NCBI RefSeq assembly: GCF_004359545.1
Contig: NZ_SCWB01000002.1
Location: 108,976-172,975, forward strand
Reading direction: 5' to 3'
Source of the DNA: Macrococcus lamae
GTDB taxonomy: Bacteria > Bacillota > Bacilli > Staphylococcales > Staphylococcaceae
DNA: 64,000 nucleotides
Position numbers and translations under genes: made by a program. Under the pieces are notes generated by a model. It was not told the DNA's origin. It worked only from the letters and a program-made list of their open reading frames with translations, and did not search any database. This document shows, in pieces, positions 49,247 to 57,541 of the stretch. Within the stretch, counting starts at the first letter, position 1, and the number at the start of each line of letters is the position of its first letter.

Positions 49247-49684
49247 ATGCGTCAAACATTTATGGCTAACGAATCAAACATCGAACGCAAATGGTACGTT
49301 GTTGATGCAGAAGGACAAACTTTAGGTCGTCTTTCTTCAGAAGTAGCATCTATCTTACGCGGTAAAAACAAACCAACATTCACACCACACGTTGACTGTG
49401 GCGATCACGTGATCATCATCAACGCTGAAAAAATCTACTTATCAGGTAACAAACCAGCTGATAAAATCTACTACCGTCACTCATTACACCCAGGTGGTTT
49501 AAAACAGATCACTGCTGGTGAATTACGCGAGAAAAATCCAGTACGTTTACTTGAAACATCAATCAAAGGCATGTTACCAAAAGGTTCATTAGGCGATAAA
49601 ATGGGTAAAAAATTACACGTTTACGCTGGACCAGAACACAAAAACCAAGCACAACAACCAGTAAACTACGAGTTACGTGGTTAA
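49247..49684 (+). CDS. rplM: 50S ribosomal protein L13
   Basis: 145 residues, [20 protein letters not shown] and [20 protein letters not shown]. Early assembly protein. Strong AGGAGG site; forms an operon with rpsI. Confidence 0.98.
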   Translation: MRQTFMANESNIERKWYVVDAEGQTLGRLSSEVASILRGKNKPTFTPHVDCGDHVIIINAEKIYLSGNKPADKIYYRHSLHPGGLKQITAGELREKNPVRLLETSIKGMLPKGSLGDKMGKKLHVYAGPEHKNQAQQPVNYELRG

Positions 49685-49703
49685 TTAAGAGGAGGACAAT
49701 ACA

Positions 49704-50096
49704 TTGGCACAAGTTGAATACCAAGGCACAGGCCGTCGTAAACATTCAGTAGCACGTGTACGTTTAGTACCGGGCGAAGGTAACATCACGATCAACAAAC
49801 GTGACGTACGTGAGTACTTACCATTTGAATCATTAATCTTAGACTTAAACCAACCATTCGATCTGACAGAAACTAAAGGTAACTACGACGTTTTAGTAAA
49901 CGTTCAAGGTGGCGGTTTCACAGGACAAGCACAAGCTATCCGTCACGGAATCGCGCGGGCATTGTTAGAAGCAGATCCAGAATACCGTGGTACATTAAAA
50001 CGTGCGGGCATGTTAACACGTGACCCACGTATGAAAGAACGTAAAAAACCAGGTCTTAAAGGCGCACGTCGTTCACCACAGTTCTCAAAACGTTAA
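49704..50096 (+). CDS. rpsI: 30S ribosomal protein S9
   Basis: 130 residues from a TTG start after [28 protein letters not shown]-terminus [11 protein letters not shown], whose last Arg touches P-site tRNA. The final 60 bases are duplicated at 53062, so the gene end has served as an attachment site for an integrating element that rebuilt the gene; the copy in use is complete. Confidence 0.98.
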   Translation: MAQVEYQGTGRRKHSVARVRLVPGEGNITINKRDVREYLPFESLILDLNQPFDLTETKGNYDVLVNVQGGGFTGQAQAIRHGIARALLEADPEYRGTLKRAGMLTRDPRMKERKKPGLKGARRSPQFSKR

Positions 50097-50097
50097 T
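50037..50097 (+). repeat. Attachment-type repeat, copy 1 (att within rpsI 3' end)
   Basis: 61 bp identical to 53062-53122 except one silent base (Ala codon GCA here, GCT there). Spans the last 20 codons of rpsI plus one base. Confidence 0.9.
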
Positions 50098-50120
50098 TCC
50101 TTTTATACCAAGGGTTCAAG

Positions 50121-50155
50121 GTACTTCTCGAAAATATTCGGGAAGTGCTTTTTTA
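50121..50155 (+). terminator. Terminator of rplM-rpsI
   Basis: ACTTCTCGAA and TTCGGGAAGT (one G-U) around AATA, then GCTTTTTT. The same arm sequence recurs at 53208, 53480 and 58956/61175. Confidence 0.9.
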
Positions 50156-50346
50156 TATGTTCTCGACATGGATGTTACCCTTAAAGTATCTTAATAGGGT
50201 TTTACCAAGGTAACATTATAGAATGAAATAAAGATATATGACAGTTTATGATACTGATTGATACTAAGTGAAATGCTAATAATTTTTTATCTGCTGACAT
50301 ACGTATAGTGATCGTATTACTATCCAGATATTTCGGTTCGTTATGT

Positions 50347-50352
50347 TATAAT
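50347..50352 (+). promoter_or_regulatory. Extended -10 of the AlbA_2 regulator gene
   Basis: TGTTATAAT gives TATAAT with TG extension 47 bp before the start; no clear -35. Confidence 0.5.
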
Positions 50353-50398
50353 TTGATATGACAAATTCCTTTTATGAACGGTTATTGAGGTGAAAAAT

Positions 50399-51823
50399 AT
50401 GATAGACAGAATAAATTTCTATCAGTATGAATCGGAAGGTCAATTGCTGGATAGAAAAAGAGCATCCATTCATCCTAAAGATATAGCCCAGCATATCAGT
50501 GCTTTTGCGAATGCTGAAGGTGGTGTCTTAGTTATTGGGATCGAAGATAATGGAGAAATCAGCGGATTTAATCATCCGAAAGCAAAGAGTATGGAGGAGT
50601 ATATTGAAGCACCATTCGAGTATCTTTCGAGAGCACCTCGCTATTCTCATGAAATAATAGAAGTTGAAAATAGTGAAGGTAATGAAGATAAAATTCTGCT
50701 GTTTAATATAGAACCTAGCTATGATGCCATTATCACTCTAAAAGATGATTCTGTTTATCTGCGAGTGAATGATAAAAGTAAGAAACTGACCCATCCACAG
50801 ATCACAAATCTAGAATATGATCGTGGGGCAAGACGTTTTGAAGAAGAACTTGTTGAATATTCTTCTATAGATGATGTAAATGAAGAACTGGTAGATGAAT
50901 TTAAGGAACTGTTAGGTACGCATGTAAGTACTGAGAAGTTGCTGAAAGCCAGAGGTTTTATGAGAAATGAACAACTGACAGTAGCAGGTTTACTTCTATT
51001 TAGTGATAATATCAATGTCTATTTTCCGAGTGCTCGTATTCGTTTTATGAGGTATGAAGGGACTAAAGAAGAATCAGGATCAAGACTGAATGTGGTTAAA
51101 GATATAACTTTTGAGAATGCGTTACCTAAAGCTATTAGAGAAGCGAGAGCATTTATCAATACGCAGTTACGAGAATATACGTTCTTAGGGAAAGAAGGGA
51201 GATTTGTCACGCTTCCTGAGTATCCTGAGTTTGCTTGGTTCGAGGGCATGATTAATGCCATCGTTCATCGCAGATATGATAATCAAGGGGATCATATCAG
51301 AATAAAAATGTTTGATGACAGGCTAGAAATAAATAGTCCAGGTGCACTTCCGGCTTCAGTTACTTTAGAGAATATTAAAGAAGAGCGATATTCAAGAAAT
51401 CCTAAACTGGCTGCAGCCCTTACTCAATATAAGTGGGTAAGAGAATCAAATGAAGGCGTTGGGCGTATATTTGATGAAATGAAGGACTACTTCTTGGATG
51501 ATCCAGTCTATTCAGAGCCCAACAATAGTGCAGTTCAGCTGACTTTAAAGAATAATATTGTTGCCAGAAAAGAGAGAGAGACAGGGCGAGTAAGTAAGAT
51601 AATAACGCCTGAATTATTTGAAAGCTTAAATGAGCAGCAAGAAATGATTGTGAGACATTTATATAATCAAGGAGAATTAACAGCTTCACAAATTGCAAAT
51701 GTAATCCGAAGATCTATTCCTACAGCGAGAAAAAGATTGAAGGAACTAGAGGAAATGAATATTATATCTACACATGGATCAAGTAAAAATGATCCAAAAA
51801 GAACTTATTATCTACTAGACTAA
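50399..51823 (+). CDS. AlbA_2/HATPase_c_4-type putative transcriptional regulator (RecG-like), intact copy
   Basis: 474 residues. N-terminal Schlafen/AlbA_2 domain (about 10-125): ESEGQLLDRKRASI and HISAFANAEGGVLVIGIED. Central HATPase_c_4-like domain (about 230-370): YPEFAWFEGMINAIVHRRYD, INSPGALPASVTLENIK, RESNEGVGRIFDEMKDY. After a linker ETGRVSKIITPELF comes a winged HTH (about 410-470): GELTASQIANVIRRSIPTARKRL. Function of the family is unsettled; DNA binding and ATP-dependent regulation are inferred from domains. Start ATG 50399 after TGAGGTG. The linker DNA contains CGAGTAAGTAAGA, repeated in the array just downstream. It lies inside the att-flanked segment. Confidence 0.85.
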   Translation: MIDRINFYQYESEGQLLDRKRASIHPKDIAQHISAFANAEGGVLVIGIEDNGEISGFNHPKAKSMEEYIEAPFEYLSRAPRYSHEIIEVENSEGNEDKILLFNIEPSYDAIITLKDDSVYLRVNDKSKKLTHPQITNLEYDRGARRFEEELVEYSSIDDVNEELVDEFKELLGTHVSTEKLLKARGFMRNEQLTVAGLLLFSDNINVYFPSARIRFMRYEGTKEESGSRLNVVKDITFENALPKAIREARAFINTQLREYTFLGKEGRFVTLPEYPEFAWFEGMINAIVHRRYDNQGDHIRIKMFDDRLEINSPGALPASVTLENIKEERYSRNPKLAAALTQYKWVRESNEGVGRIFDEMKDYFLDDPVYSEPNNSAVQLTLKNNIVARKERETGRVSKIITPELFESLNEQQEMIVRHLYNQGELTASQIANVIRRSIPTARKRLKELEEMNIISTHGSSKNDPKRTYYLLD

Positions 51824-52027
51824 CGAGCAGTTTTGAAAACTTTCGAGTAAGTAAGAAAGAATTGAAGTAAAAATGATAAAAAGTCAATGCTGTCATGCAT
51901 TTTTTGGGGTTTCGAGTAAAAATAAAAACTTTCGAGTAACTAGATAGTCAGTATCTTAAAATATTCTATAAATGCTTTTACAACAATGTTTAGCAGGGTT
52001 TCGAGTAAAAACTAAAACTATCGAGTA
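51821..52027 (+). repeat. Array 1 of paired TwTCGAGTA motifs, 89-bp period
   Basis: Motifs at 51841, 51910, 51930, 51999 and 52019 (TTTCGAGTA, the last TATCGAGTA), plus a degenerate TAACGAGCA at 51821. They form three pairs; within a pair starts are exactly 20 bp apart, and pairs recur every 89 bp exactly. Sequence between pairs is only loosely conserved. The array begins at the stop codon of the regulator gene. It fills the gap up to 52087, with no gene in it. Confidence 0.9.
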
Positions 52028-52087
52028 GTCGATAAAATACTAATTAATACAGTTGATAAAACAAATTAAATGAAAAGAGAAGCTTAT

Positions 52088-52882
52088 ATGATTGAGGACT
52101 TACTGAAAAAATATAAAAACAGTACTAGTGGAACATCTGAAATGCTGGATAGATTATTAACTGAAATGCTTGAAAATATAGGGCATACTGATAGTCATAT
52201 ACGCGATCAAATCATTTATAATGAGTTTTGCCAAATACTATTGAATAATAGTTTGAATAGAGAACAAATTAGTAAGATTATTAATCAATGTATTAAGAAT
52301 CTTTCATTTAATATTGGGGAAACAAATACAGATAGTGTTTTTACTAGAAGTTTTAGCATATTGTTTTTACATGCTATTATCTGCTATGATAATCAATCAA
52401 TAATACTTTCAGAGAGGGATTTTAATAAAATAATAAAAAATAGTCTGCATTATTTTAAAGTAGAAATTGATGTTCGAGGATGGGTGGAAGATAAAGGGTG
52501 GGCCCATGCTCCTGCACACACATCTGATTTAATTGTGGAATGCATTAAATCTAGATATTTTAAAAAGAACCTTGTTAACGAAATATTAGAAGGTATCAAT
52601 TCTAATATATTCAAATTGCAACTAAATAGTGTTTGTTATATTGATGACGAAGATATAAGAATGTCTATGATTCTTGTGAGTTTGCTTGAAGAAAGGTATA
52701 TTACTGAAAAAGAAGTTGGAATATGGTTAGCAAAACTAAAGGATTATTTGGAAACTGGTGCGAGTAAGAAAATTGAATACTACAGAAAAACTAAAAATTA
52801 TACTGATTTTATAAGAGCTTTATTTTTTCAAACGGAACGCTTCAAGTATTTACAAAAAAATATTAAGATTTTGCTTAAATAA
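52088..52882 (+). CDS. DUF2785 domain protein
   Basis: About 264 mostly helical residues. RSFSILFLHAIICYDN near residue 100 and KVEIDVRGWVEDKGWAHAPAH near residue 145 (shown in part: GWAHAPAH) are the DUF2785 signature. Function unknown. Low-GC, codon use unlike the ribosomal genes. An in-frame ATG six codons earlier exists but AAGAGAAG favours 52088. Lies between repeat array 1 and the second att copy, so it is cargo of the small island. Confidence 0.75.
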   Translation: MIEDLLKKYKNSTSGTSEMLDRLLTEMLENIGHTDSHIRDQIIYNEFCQILLNNSLNREQISKIINQCIKNLSFNIGETNTDSVFTRSFSILFLHAIICYDNQSIILSERDFNKIIKNSLHYFKVEIDVRGWVEDKGWAHAPAHTSDLIVECIKSRYFKKNLVNEILEGINSNIFKLQLNSVCYIDDEDIRMSMILVSLLEERYITEKEVGIWLAKLKDYLETGASKKIEYYRKTKNYTDFIRALFFQTERFKYLQKNIKILLK

Positions 52883-53061
52883 ATAAGCAATATGAGAAAT
52901 TATTAGAACTGCCGACCAGCAGATTTTAGTTTGAAAATGTTACCCTTTAAGTACCCTTTGTTGAAATTAAGTGATTTTTATTGATACTTAGTTTTTGACA
53001 AATCCTTTAATATCAACGCTTACGACACTTCATGATTATAGCTGAAACTCTATAATTTTTT

Positions 53062-53122
53062 GAACGTAAAAAACCAGGTCTTAAAGGCGCTCGTCGTTCA
53101 CCACAGTTCTCAAAACGTTAAT
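53062..53122 (+). repeat. Attachment-type repeat, copy 2 (duplicate of rpsI 3' end)
   Basis: 60 of 61 bases match 50037-50097, including the stop codon; 3025 bp downstream in the same orientation. Upstream of it the frame is not rpsI. The stretch from 52883 to 53613 holds otherwise only this copy, the terminator after it and a decayed terminator copy near 53480; no gene seen. Confidence 0.9.
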
Positions 53123-53207
53123 ATGCCGAAGCTGTTGCGAATTTATTCGCTTACAGATTGGGTACGCAAATTGCGTCAGCGATTTGTGTTCAATTGAAGA
53201 AATGTTC

Positions 53208-53245
53208 AAAGCACTTCTTGGAATCTTCCAGGAAGTGCTTTTTTT
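53208..53245 (+). terminator. Strong terminator, probably the ancestral rpsI terminator
   Basis: AAAGCACTTC and GAAGTGCTTT with inner TGGA/TTCC, then TTTTT. It stands about 85 bp after att copy 2 as the other stands after rpsI. Confidence 0.85.
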
Positions 53246-53613
53246 GTTTTTATTGAGAACTTTAATTACCTTTTAGTTACCCAAGAGGAGCTGTTTTGTT
53301 TTAATGATGTAGAAATTTCAACAATATGTAATGGTATGACACTATATAAAATGACCTAATTTTTCTATGACTAACATACATTATAATATTGATGATAAAA
53401 TTAAAACTTATTTTGATCAACCTTCGTCTAACAGCCTAACTAGTCTTCTTTACTTAATATAAAATATTTTAAAAGTGATTTTCTAAAATATTCGAGAAGT
53501 GCTTTTATGATTATATAAAGTAATTTAGTCATTTTTATTTTCCTGATATTTAATACGCATGTGCTATTATAGTGATTAAGATCACGTTATTAATGCAGAG
53601 AGGTGATATAATT

Positions 53614-55268
53614 TTGGATATTTTAGAAGTAATCAAGAATGGAGAATCTAACACAGTAGAATTTAAAAGTTGGATAAAAACTCCGCATTTCAAAGAAATG
53701 ATTGATTTATTAGTTAAAGAAGCAGTTGGCTTTGCTAATACAAAAGGCGGAAGAATTTTTGCAGGAGTTGAAGATAATGGAGAGATCACTGGCTGTAATA
53801 GTTTTGATACTCAAAATATTATTGAATCAATTTATGACAAAACGATACCAAAGTTATTTACAGAGATAGAAATTGTTCAAATTCAAGATAAAACTATATT
53901 ACAAATTACTGTAGAAAAATCTCCTAATAAAATTTCTACATCAAAAGGAATTTCGTATAAAAGATTGGGAAAAAACACTAAACCTGATTATCCAGTTGAA
54001 TATAGTTCAAACAGAATTGATGGATTCAAAGGTGATTATTCATCAAAAGTGATTGAACCATCAATCAAGAAGATGTAGATTTTTATGAAGTAGAAAATTT
54101 GAAACGTAAATTACAAGCACGTGATAAAGATTCAACACTATATAATTTAGATGATATTAGCTTTTTGAAAGATTTGGAACTCATTGAATTGATAAATGAA
54201 GAAATAAAACTTACGGTTGCAGGATGTTTATTTGTTGGAACTGAAAATGCTATTTCTAAATATCTGCCACAATCAGAAATAATAGTGTTAACTTATAAAG
54301 AAGGGGAAATCGAGTATCATAAGCGCATAGAATTAAAAGTTCCATTATTAAGAGCGCTAGATAGAATCCAACAAATTTTTGAAGACCAAAATAATATAAA
54401 GAATATTCAAATTGGTTTATTTAAATTAGAAGTATTAGATTATCCAATGAATGTATTCCAAGAAGCCTTATTAAATGCTATGACGCATAGAGACTATGAA
54501 AGTTTATCATCGATTATTATTAAATTTTATCCTAATGAAATACATATAGAAAATCCAGGTTCATTTCCTGAGGGTATCAGTAATAAAAATATCATCAGTC
54601 ATCAATCTACTCCTAGAAATAAACTAATTGCAGAAACTTTCCAAAAACTAAAGTATGTCCAAAGATCAGGACAGGGTGTGGATATTATATTTAAAGACAT
54701 GTTATCGTTAGGGAAATCAGCTCCTGACTATACGTTATATAGTAATTCAGTTCAGCTAATACTTCGTAGTAGCACAGAGGACATTGAATTCTTAAAATTT
54801 ATAACAAAAGAAGAAGAGAAGAATAATACGTTTTCAGTTCAAGAAATTTGTATATTAAAGTATATAAAGGAAAATAAGAAAATAACATTAGCTGAAGCAG
54901 CTGAAGTTGCACAGATTAGTCATCAATCTGTACTGGTCGTATTAAATGATTTGATACAGAAGAAGAACATAATTCAAAGAGAGCATAAAAATAGTTATAT
55001 GTTTACTCATAGAGTTTATGCAGAATTTGATGATCAAATTGAATACTTTAAAGACAAAGAGTTTGATGAGACAAAAGGTGAAGTAATGATACTAGAATAT
55101 CTTTCTAAATATGAATTTATTACAAGACGTGAAGTAGAGAGATTATGCGGATTTTCTACAACTACAAGTAAAAGAATTCTAAAAAGTTTAAGAGAAAAAA
55201 ATAAAATTATATTGATTGGTCAATCATCATCTAGTAAGTACAAATTAAAAATTGAAGGTTATGATTAA
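53614..55268 (+). pseudogene. Second AlbA_2/HATPase_c_4 regulator gene, broken by a frameshift
   Basis: The first part (from TTG 53614 after AGAGGTG) encodes AlbA_2: SNTVEFKSWIKTPHF, EAVGFANTKGGRIFAGVEDN. It runs into a stop at 54078. The downstream frame opens at 54057 and continues the same protein: EDVDFYEVENLKRKLQARD, then YPMNVFQEALLNAMTHRDY and QRSGQGVDIIF of the ATPase-like domain, and two winged-HTH-like regions (ITLAEAAEVAQISHQSV; ITRREVERLCGFSTTTSKRI). One missing base near 54058 explains the break. Only distantly similar to the intact copy. Unless the frameshift is a sequencing error or is recoded, the gene is inactive. Confidence 0.85.
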
Positions 55269-55291
55269 TATAATAATCTTTAATTAAATAA

Positions 55292-55313
55292 TTGGGCCGA
55301 GATTGGACCGAGA
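55292..55313 (+). repeat. Two tandem 11-bp repeats
   Basis: TTGGGCCGAGA then TTGGACCGAGA, 24 bp after the stop of the broken regulator gene. Confidence 0.85.
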
Positions 55314-55337
55314 TGAAAATAATAGAGAAAACCCGTA

Positions 55338-55763
55338 AAACTGACTGCAGCACTAACTCAATATAAGTGGGTTAGAGAATCAAATGAAGGTGTTGGACGT
55401 ATATTTGATGAAATGAAAGACTATTTCATGGATGATCCAGTTTATTCAGAGCCGAACAATAGTGCAGTTCAGCTGACTTTGAAGAATAATATCGTTGCCA
55501 GAAAAGAAAGAGAAACAGGTCGAGTAAGTAAGATAATAACGCCTGAGTTATTTAGTAGTTTGGATAGCAATGAAGGAAAAATTGTTAGACATTTGTATAA
55601 TAGTGGTCCTTTAACCCCTTCTAAAACAGCCGAATTAATAGGAAGAAGTTTAGTACCAACTAGAAAAATTCTGACTAAGCTTATAGATAAAGATATTATA
55701 GAAGTACATCAATCACATCCTAAAGACCCTCATAAGTTTCATACTTTAAAAGAAATTCATTAA
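55338..55763 (+). pseudogene. 3' fragment of a third AlbA_2 regulator gene
   Basis: 142 codons closely similar to the intact copy: ALTQYKWVRESNEGVGRIFD then EMKDYFMDDPVYSEPNNSAV, linker ETGRVSKIITPELF, and a diverged winged HTH (GPLTPSKTAELIGRSLVPTR). The 5' three quarters are missing; similarity to the intact gene starts abruptly at about 55338. A recent duplicate of the 3' part or the remnant of a second tandem gene. The linker holds TCGAGTAAGTAAGA at 55520. Confidence 0.88.
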
Positions 55764-55774
55764 TTATAACAAGC

Positions 55775-55983
55775 TATCGAGTAAAAAGTCGAAACTATCG
55801 AGTTACTAGATAGATAATTTTAAAAACTATGCTATGAATGCTCTTATAGCAGTATTTGATGAGATATCGAGTAAAAAACTAAAACTATCGAGTTACTAAA
55901 AATAATATCAAGTTAAAATGTTAAAAGTTCAATATTATCAAGGGTTTAATAGAGTTTCGAGTAAAAATGAAAAATTTCGAGTA
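55775..55983 (+). repeat. Array 2 of paired TwTCGAGTA motifs, 89-90-bp period
   Basis: Motifs at 55775/55796, 55865/55886 and 55955/55975 (TATCGAGTA, TATCGAGTT, TTTCGAGTA forms): three pairs with 20-21 bp inside and 89-90 bp between pairs. The spacer after the first pair (ACTAGATAG...AATGC...) matches the spacer after the second pair of array 1, so the arrays are homologous. It begins 12 bp after the stop of the regulator fragment. Confidence 0.9.
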
Positions 55984-56021
55984 TGTAGATACTTAATATG
56001 AATTGAAATAAAAGATTTATT

Positions 56022-56043
56022 ACCGGACGATAACCGGACGATA
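56022..56043 (+). repeat. Two perfect tandem 11-bp repeats
   Basis: ACCGGACGATA twice without gap, about 40 bp after array 2. The remaining bases to the toxin-antitoxin promoter show nothing else. Confidence 0.85.
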
Positions 56044-56244
56044 GAAAGATAGATCAAAGTACTGCTGACGAATAGATTTTATTCTAAGAATTTTGGTCTT
56101 TAAGTATCGCTTTATGTTTAGTAGGAAAAAATATTTTTATAGAGTCATATCAGACTTATTACATCAACGGCTTAAAAATTATTTTAGAAGATTACTTCTA
56201 TGTTATCGTATGTCATTTTTCTTTTATACTTAATAAGTAGATGC

Positions 56245-56270
56245 TATAATGTACATTATAACGTACGTTA
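56245..56270 (+). promoter_or_regulatory. Double-palindrome operator and -10 of the toxin-antitoxin operon
   Basis: TATAATGTACATTATA (56245-56260) is a perfect 16-bp palindrome whose first six bases are the -10, with a TG extension before it. TAACGTACGTTA (56259-56270) is a second perfect palindrome. Their centres are 12 bp apart, as in the long/short TGTACA operator of yefM-yoeB. Confidence 0.8.
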
Positions 56271-56284
56271 AAGGAGGCTTGAAT

Positions 56285-56536
56285 ATGACTACTTACACAC
56301 CTACAAGTGCTAGAAAAGATTTGTTTAATATTATCAGATCTGTTAATGAAGATAGTAAAGAAGTTTATATTGCACCCACTAAAATTGGAGAAAAAGGGGC
56401 AGTTTTAGTTGGGGAAGATGACTGGAATGCGATACAGGAAACGTTATTCTTATCTGAAAAAGGGATTGTCAATCAAATTGAAGAACGTAAAAACGAGGAA
56501 GTCATTGATTTTGATAGTACCTGGGATAGTTTGTAA
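56285..56536 (+). CDS. YefM/Phd-family antitoxin
   Basis: 83 residues. The N-terminal DNA-binding part TTYTPTSARKDLFNIIRSVN and the middle AVLVGEDDWNAIQETLF are typical of YefM/Axe antitoxins; the acidic C-terminus (ERKNEEVIDFDSTWDSL) would wrap the toxin. ATG 56285 follows AAAGGAGG. Overlaps the toxin start by one base. Autorepressor of the operator upstream. Confidence 0.85.
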   Translation: MTTYTPTSARKDLFNIIRSVNEDSKEVYIAPTKIGEKGAVLVGEDDWNAIQETLFLSEKGIVNQIEERKNEEVIDFDSTWDSL

Positions 56537-56796
56537 TGTATAGAATTGTGATAAAATCTAGTGTTAAAAAAGACTTGAAAAAAATAAAAAATACGCTCTT
56601 AGAGGCTAAATTTTTAAATATCATTCAACAACTTAAAGAAAATCCATATAAAAGTAACCATTCTTTTGAAAAGCTAATTCCTCCTATTAAAGGCTTTTAT
56701 TCCAAAAGGGAAAATGTACAGCGTCGTGTAGTATATACAGTAAATGAAGAAGAAAAAACAGTAACAATTTATTCTGCATATGGACATTATGAGTAA
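56536..56796 (+). CDS. YoeB/Txe-family mRNA interferase toxin
   Basis: 86 residues of the RelE/YoeB fold: IVIKSSVKKDLKKIKN, GFYSKRENVQRRVVYTV (the basic catalytic strand) and an end SAYGHYE resembling the catalytic C-terminal His-Tyr of YoeB/Txe. Cleaves mRNA in the ribosomal A site when freed from the antitoxin. No visible damage, so the pair looks active and may help stabilise the accessory region. Confidence 0.82.
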   Translation: MYRIVIKSSVKKDLKKIKNTLLEAKFLNIIQQLKENPYKSNHSFEKLIPPIKGFYSKRENVQRRVVYTVNEEEKTVTIYSAYGHYE

Positions 56797-56896
56797 AGAT
56801 TTTTAAATATCTTTACTTGGCAATATCTTATCCCGTGTAGATATATCGATTCCATTGAAGATATTAAAAGAGAAGCTAATACTAACGAAACTAAAG

Positions 56897-56939
56897 TGCA
56901 CCCTAAAAGTTAAATTTGAGTTCTAACTTTTGGGGTGCA
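56897..56939. terminator. Long hairpin terminator shared by convergent genes
   Basis: TGCACCCTAAAAGTTA and TAACTTTTGGGGTGCA form a 16-bp stem with one G-U over an 11-base loop; short T-rich tails on either strand. Confidence 0.65.
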
Positions 56940-56943
56940 GCTC

Positions 56944-57477
56944 TTAATTGTAGTCTTTTATAAATCCATGTTTTACCAAAATTTCTAAGTATGTCTGAAA
57001 ATGTGGATCATCAATATTTCCTTCATCCATGCCTTTTATTCGACTATAACAATACATTAATTCTTGCAACTTAATTGAGCCCCAAACATATAGAAAACTT
57101 ACATTTTTCTTATCTTTAGTTTCAATGATGACTGACATAGCATGTTCTTCATTATGCTTAACAATAAGAGTATCATAATCATATTTATCTTTCATGTCAG
57201 CAGTATAATCATTATCATCTTCGTCTAAATCAATACCAATATCATCAAACTCGTCTTTAAATTTATTTAACACTTCTTGATCTTCAATAACATACATTTT
57301 AAAAACATTTTTGTATGTTACTTCTTCATTATTTTTTAGATCTGTCTTAGACATGTTTTTCAATGGAATTTCAAAAGCTTTTAAATCATTGATCAAGATG
57401 GTTTCTATTTCAGGAATACTATAAGTAAAACTTTTTTTATTTTTGTTATATGCTTCCAATGCTGCTTTATAATTCAT
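56944..57477 (-). CDS. Hypothetical acidic protein
   Basis: 177 residues, acidic, with a strongly Asp/Glu-rich middle (DLDEDDNDYTADMKDKYDYD) followed by a beta-rich stretch (TLIVKHNEEHAMSVIIETK; VSFLYVWGSIKLQELMYCYS). No signal peptide or membrane segment. The ATG at 57477 follows TGGAGGA at normal spacing. It lies 64 bp downstream of the next minus-strand gene and probably shares its transcript. Not recognised; the acidity recalls immunity-type proteins, but nothing in the neighbourhood proves it. Confidence 0.65.
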   Translation of the reverse strand: MNYKAALEAYNKNKKSFTYSIPEIETILINDLKAFEIPLKNMSKTDLKNNEEVTYKNVFKMYVIEDQEVLNKFKDEFDDIGIDLDEDDNDYTADMKDKYDYDTLIVKHNEEHAMSVIIETKDKKNVSFLYVWGSIKLQELMYCYSRIKGMDEGNIDDPHFQTYLEILVKHGFIKDYN

Positions 57478-57541
57478 AATGATTTCCTCCAAATATATTG
57501 GTTTTGAACTATAGAAAGAGTGCATATTAGGTACTCTAGAG

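Noticed and set aside
51821..52027. CRISPR array
   Set aside because: Conserved units are only 9 bp, paired, and the 60-bp intervals are related to one another; no cas genes in the window.
50097..53061. Looked for an integrase, mec or other resistance gene in the att-flanked segment
   Set aside because: Only the AlbA_2 regulator, the motif array and a DUF2785 gene are present; no recombinase, beta-lactam or efflux gene is readable on either strand.
53062..53122. Second rpsI gene
   Set aside because: Only the last 60 bases of the gene are present; the sequence upstream is unrelated.
54099..55268. Independent regulator gene
   Set aside because: It lacks the N-terminal domain, which lies directly upstream in another frame; the two are one frameshifted gene.
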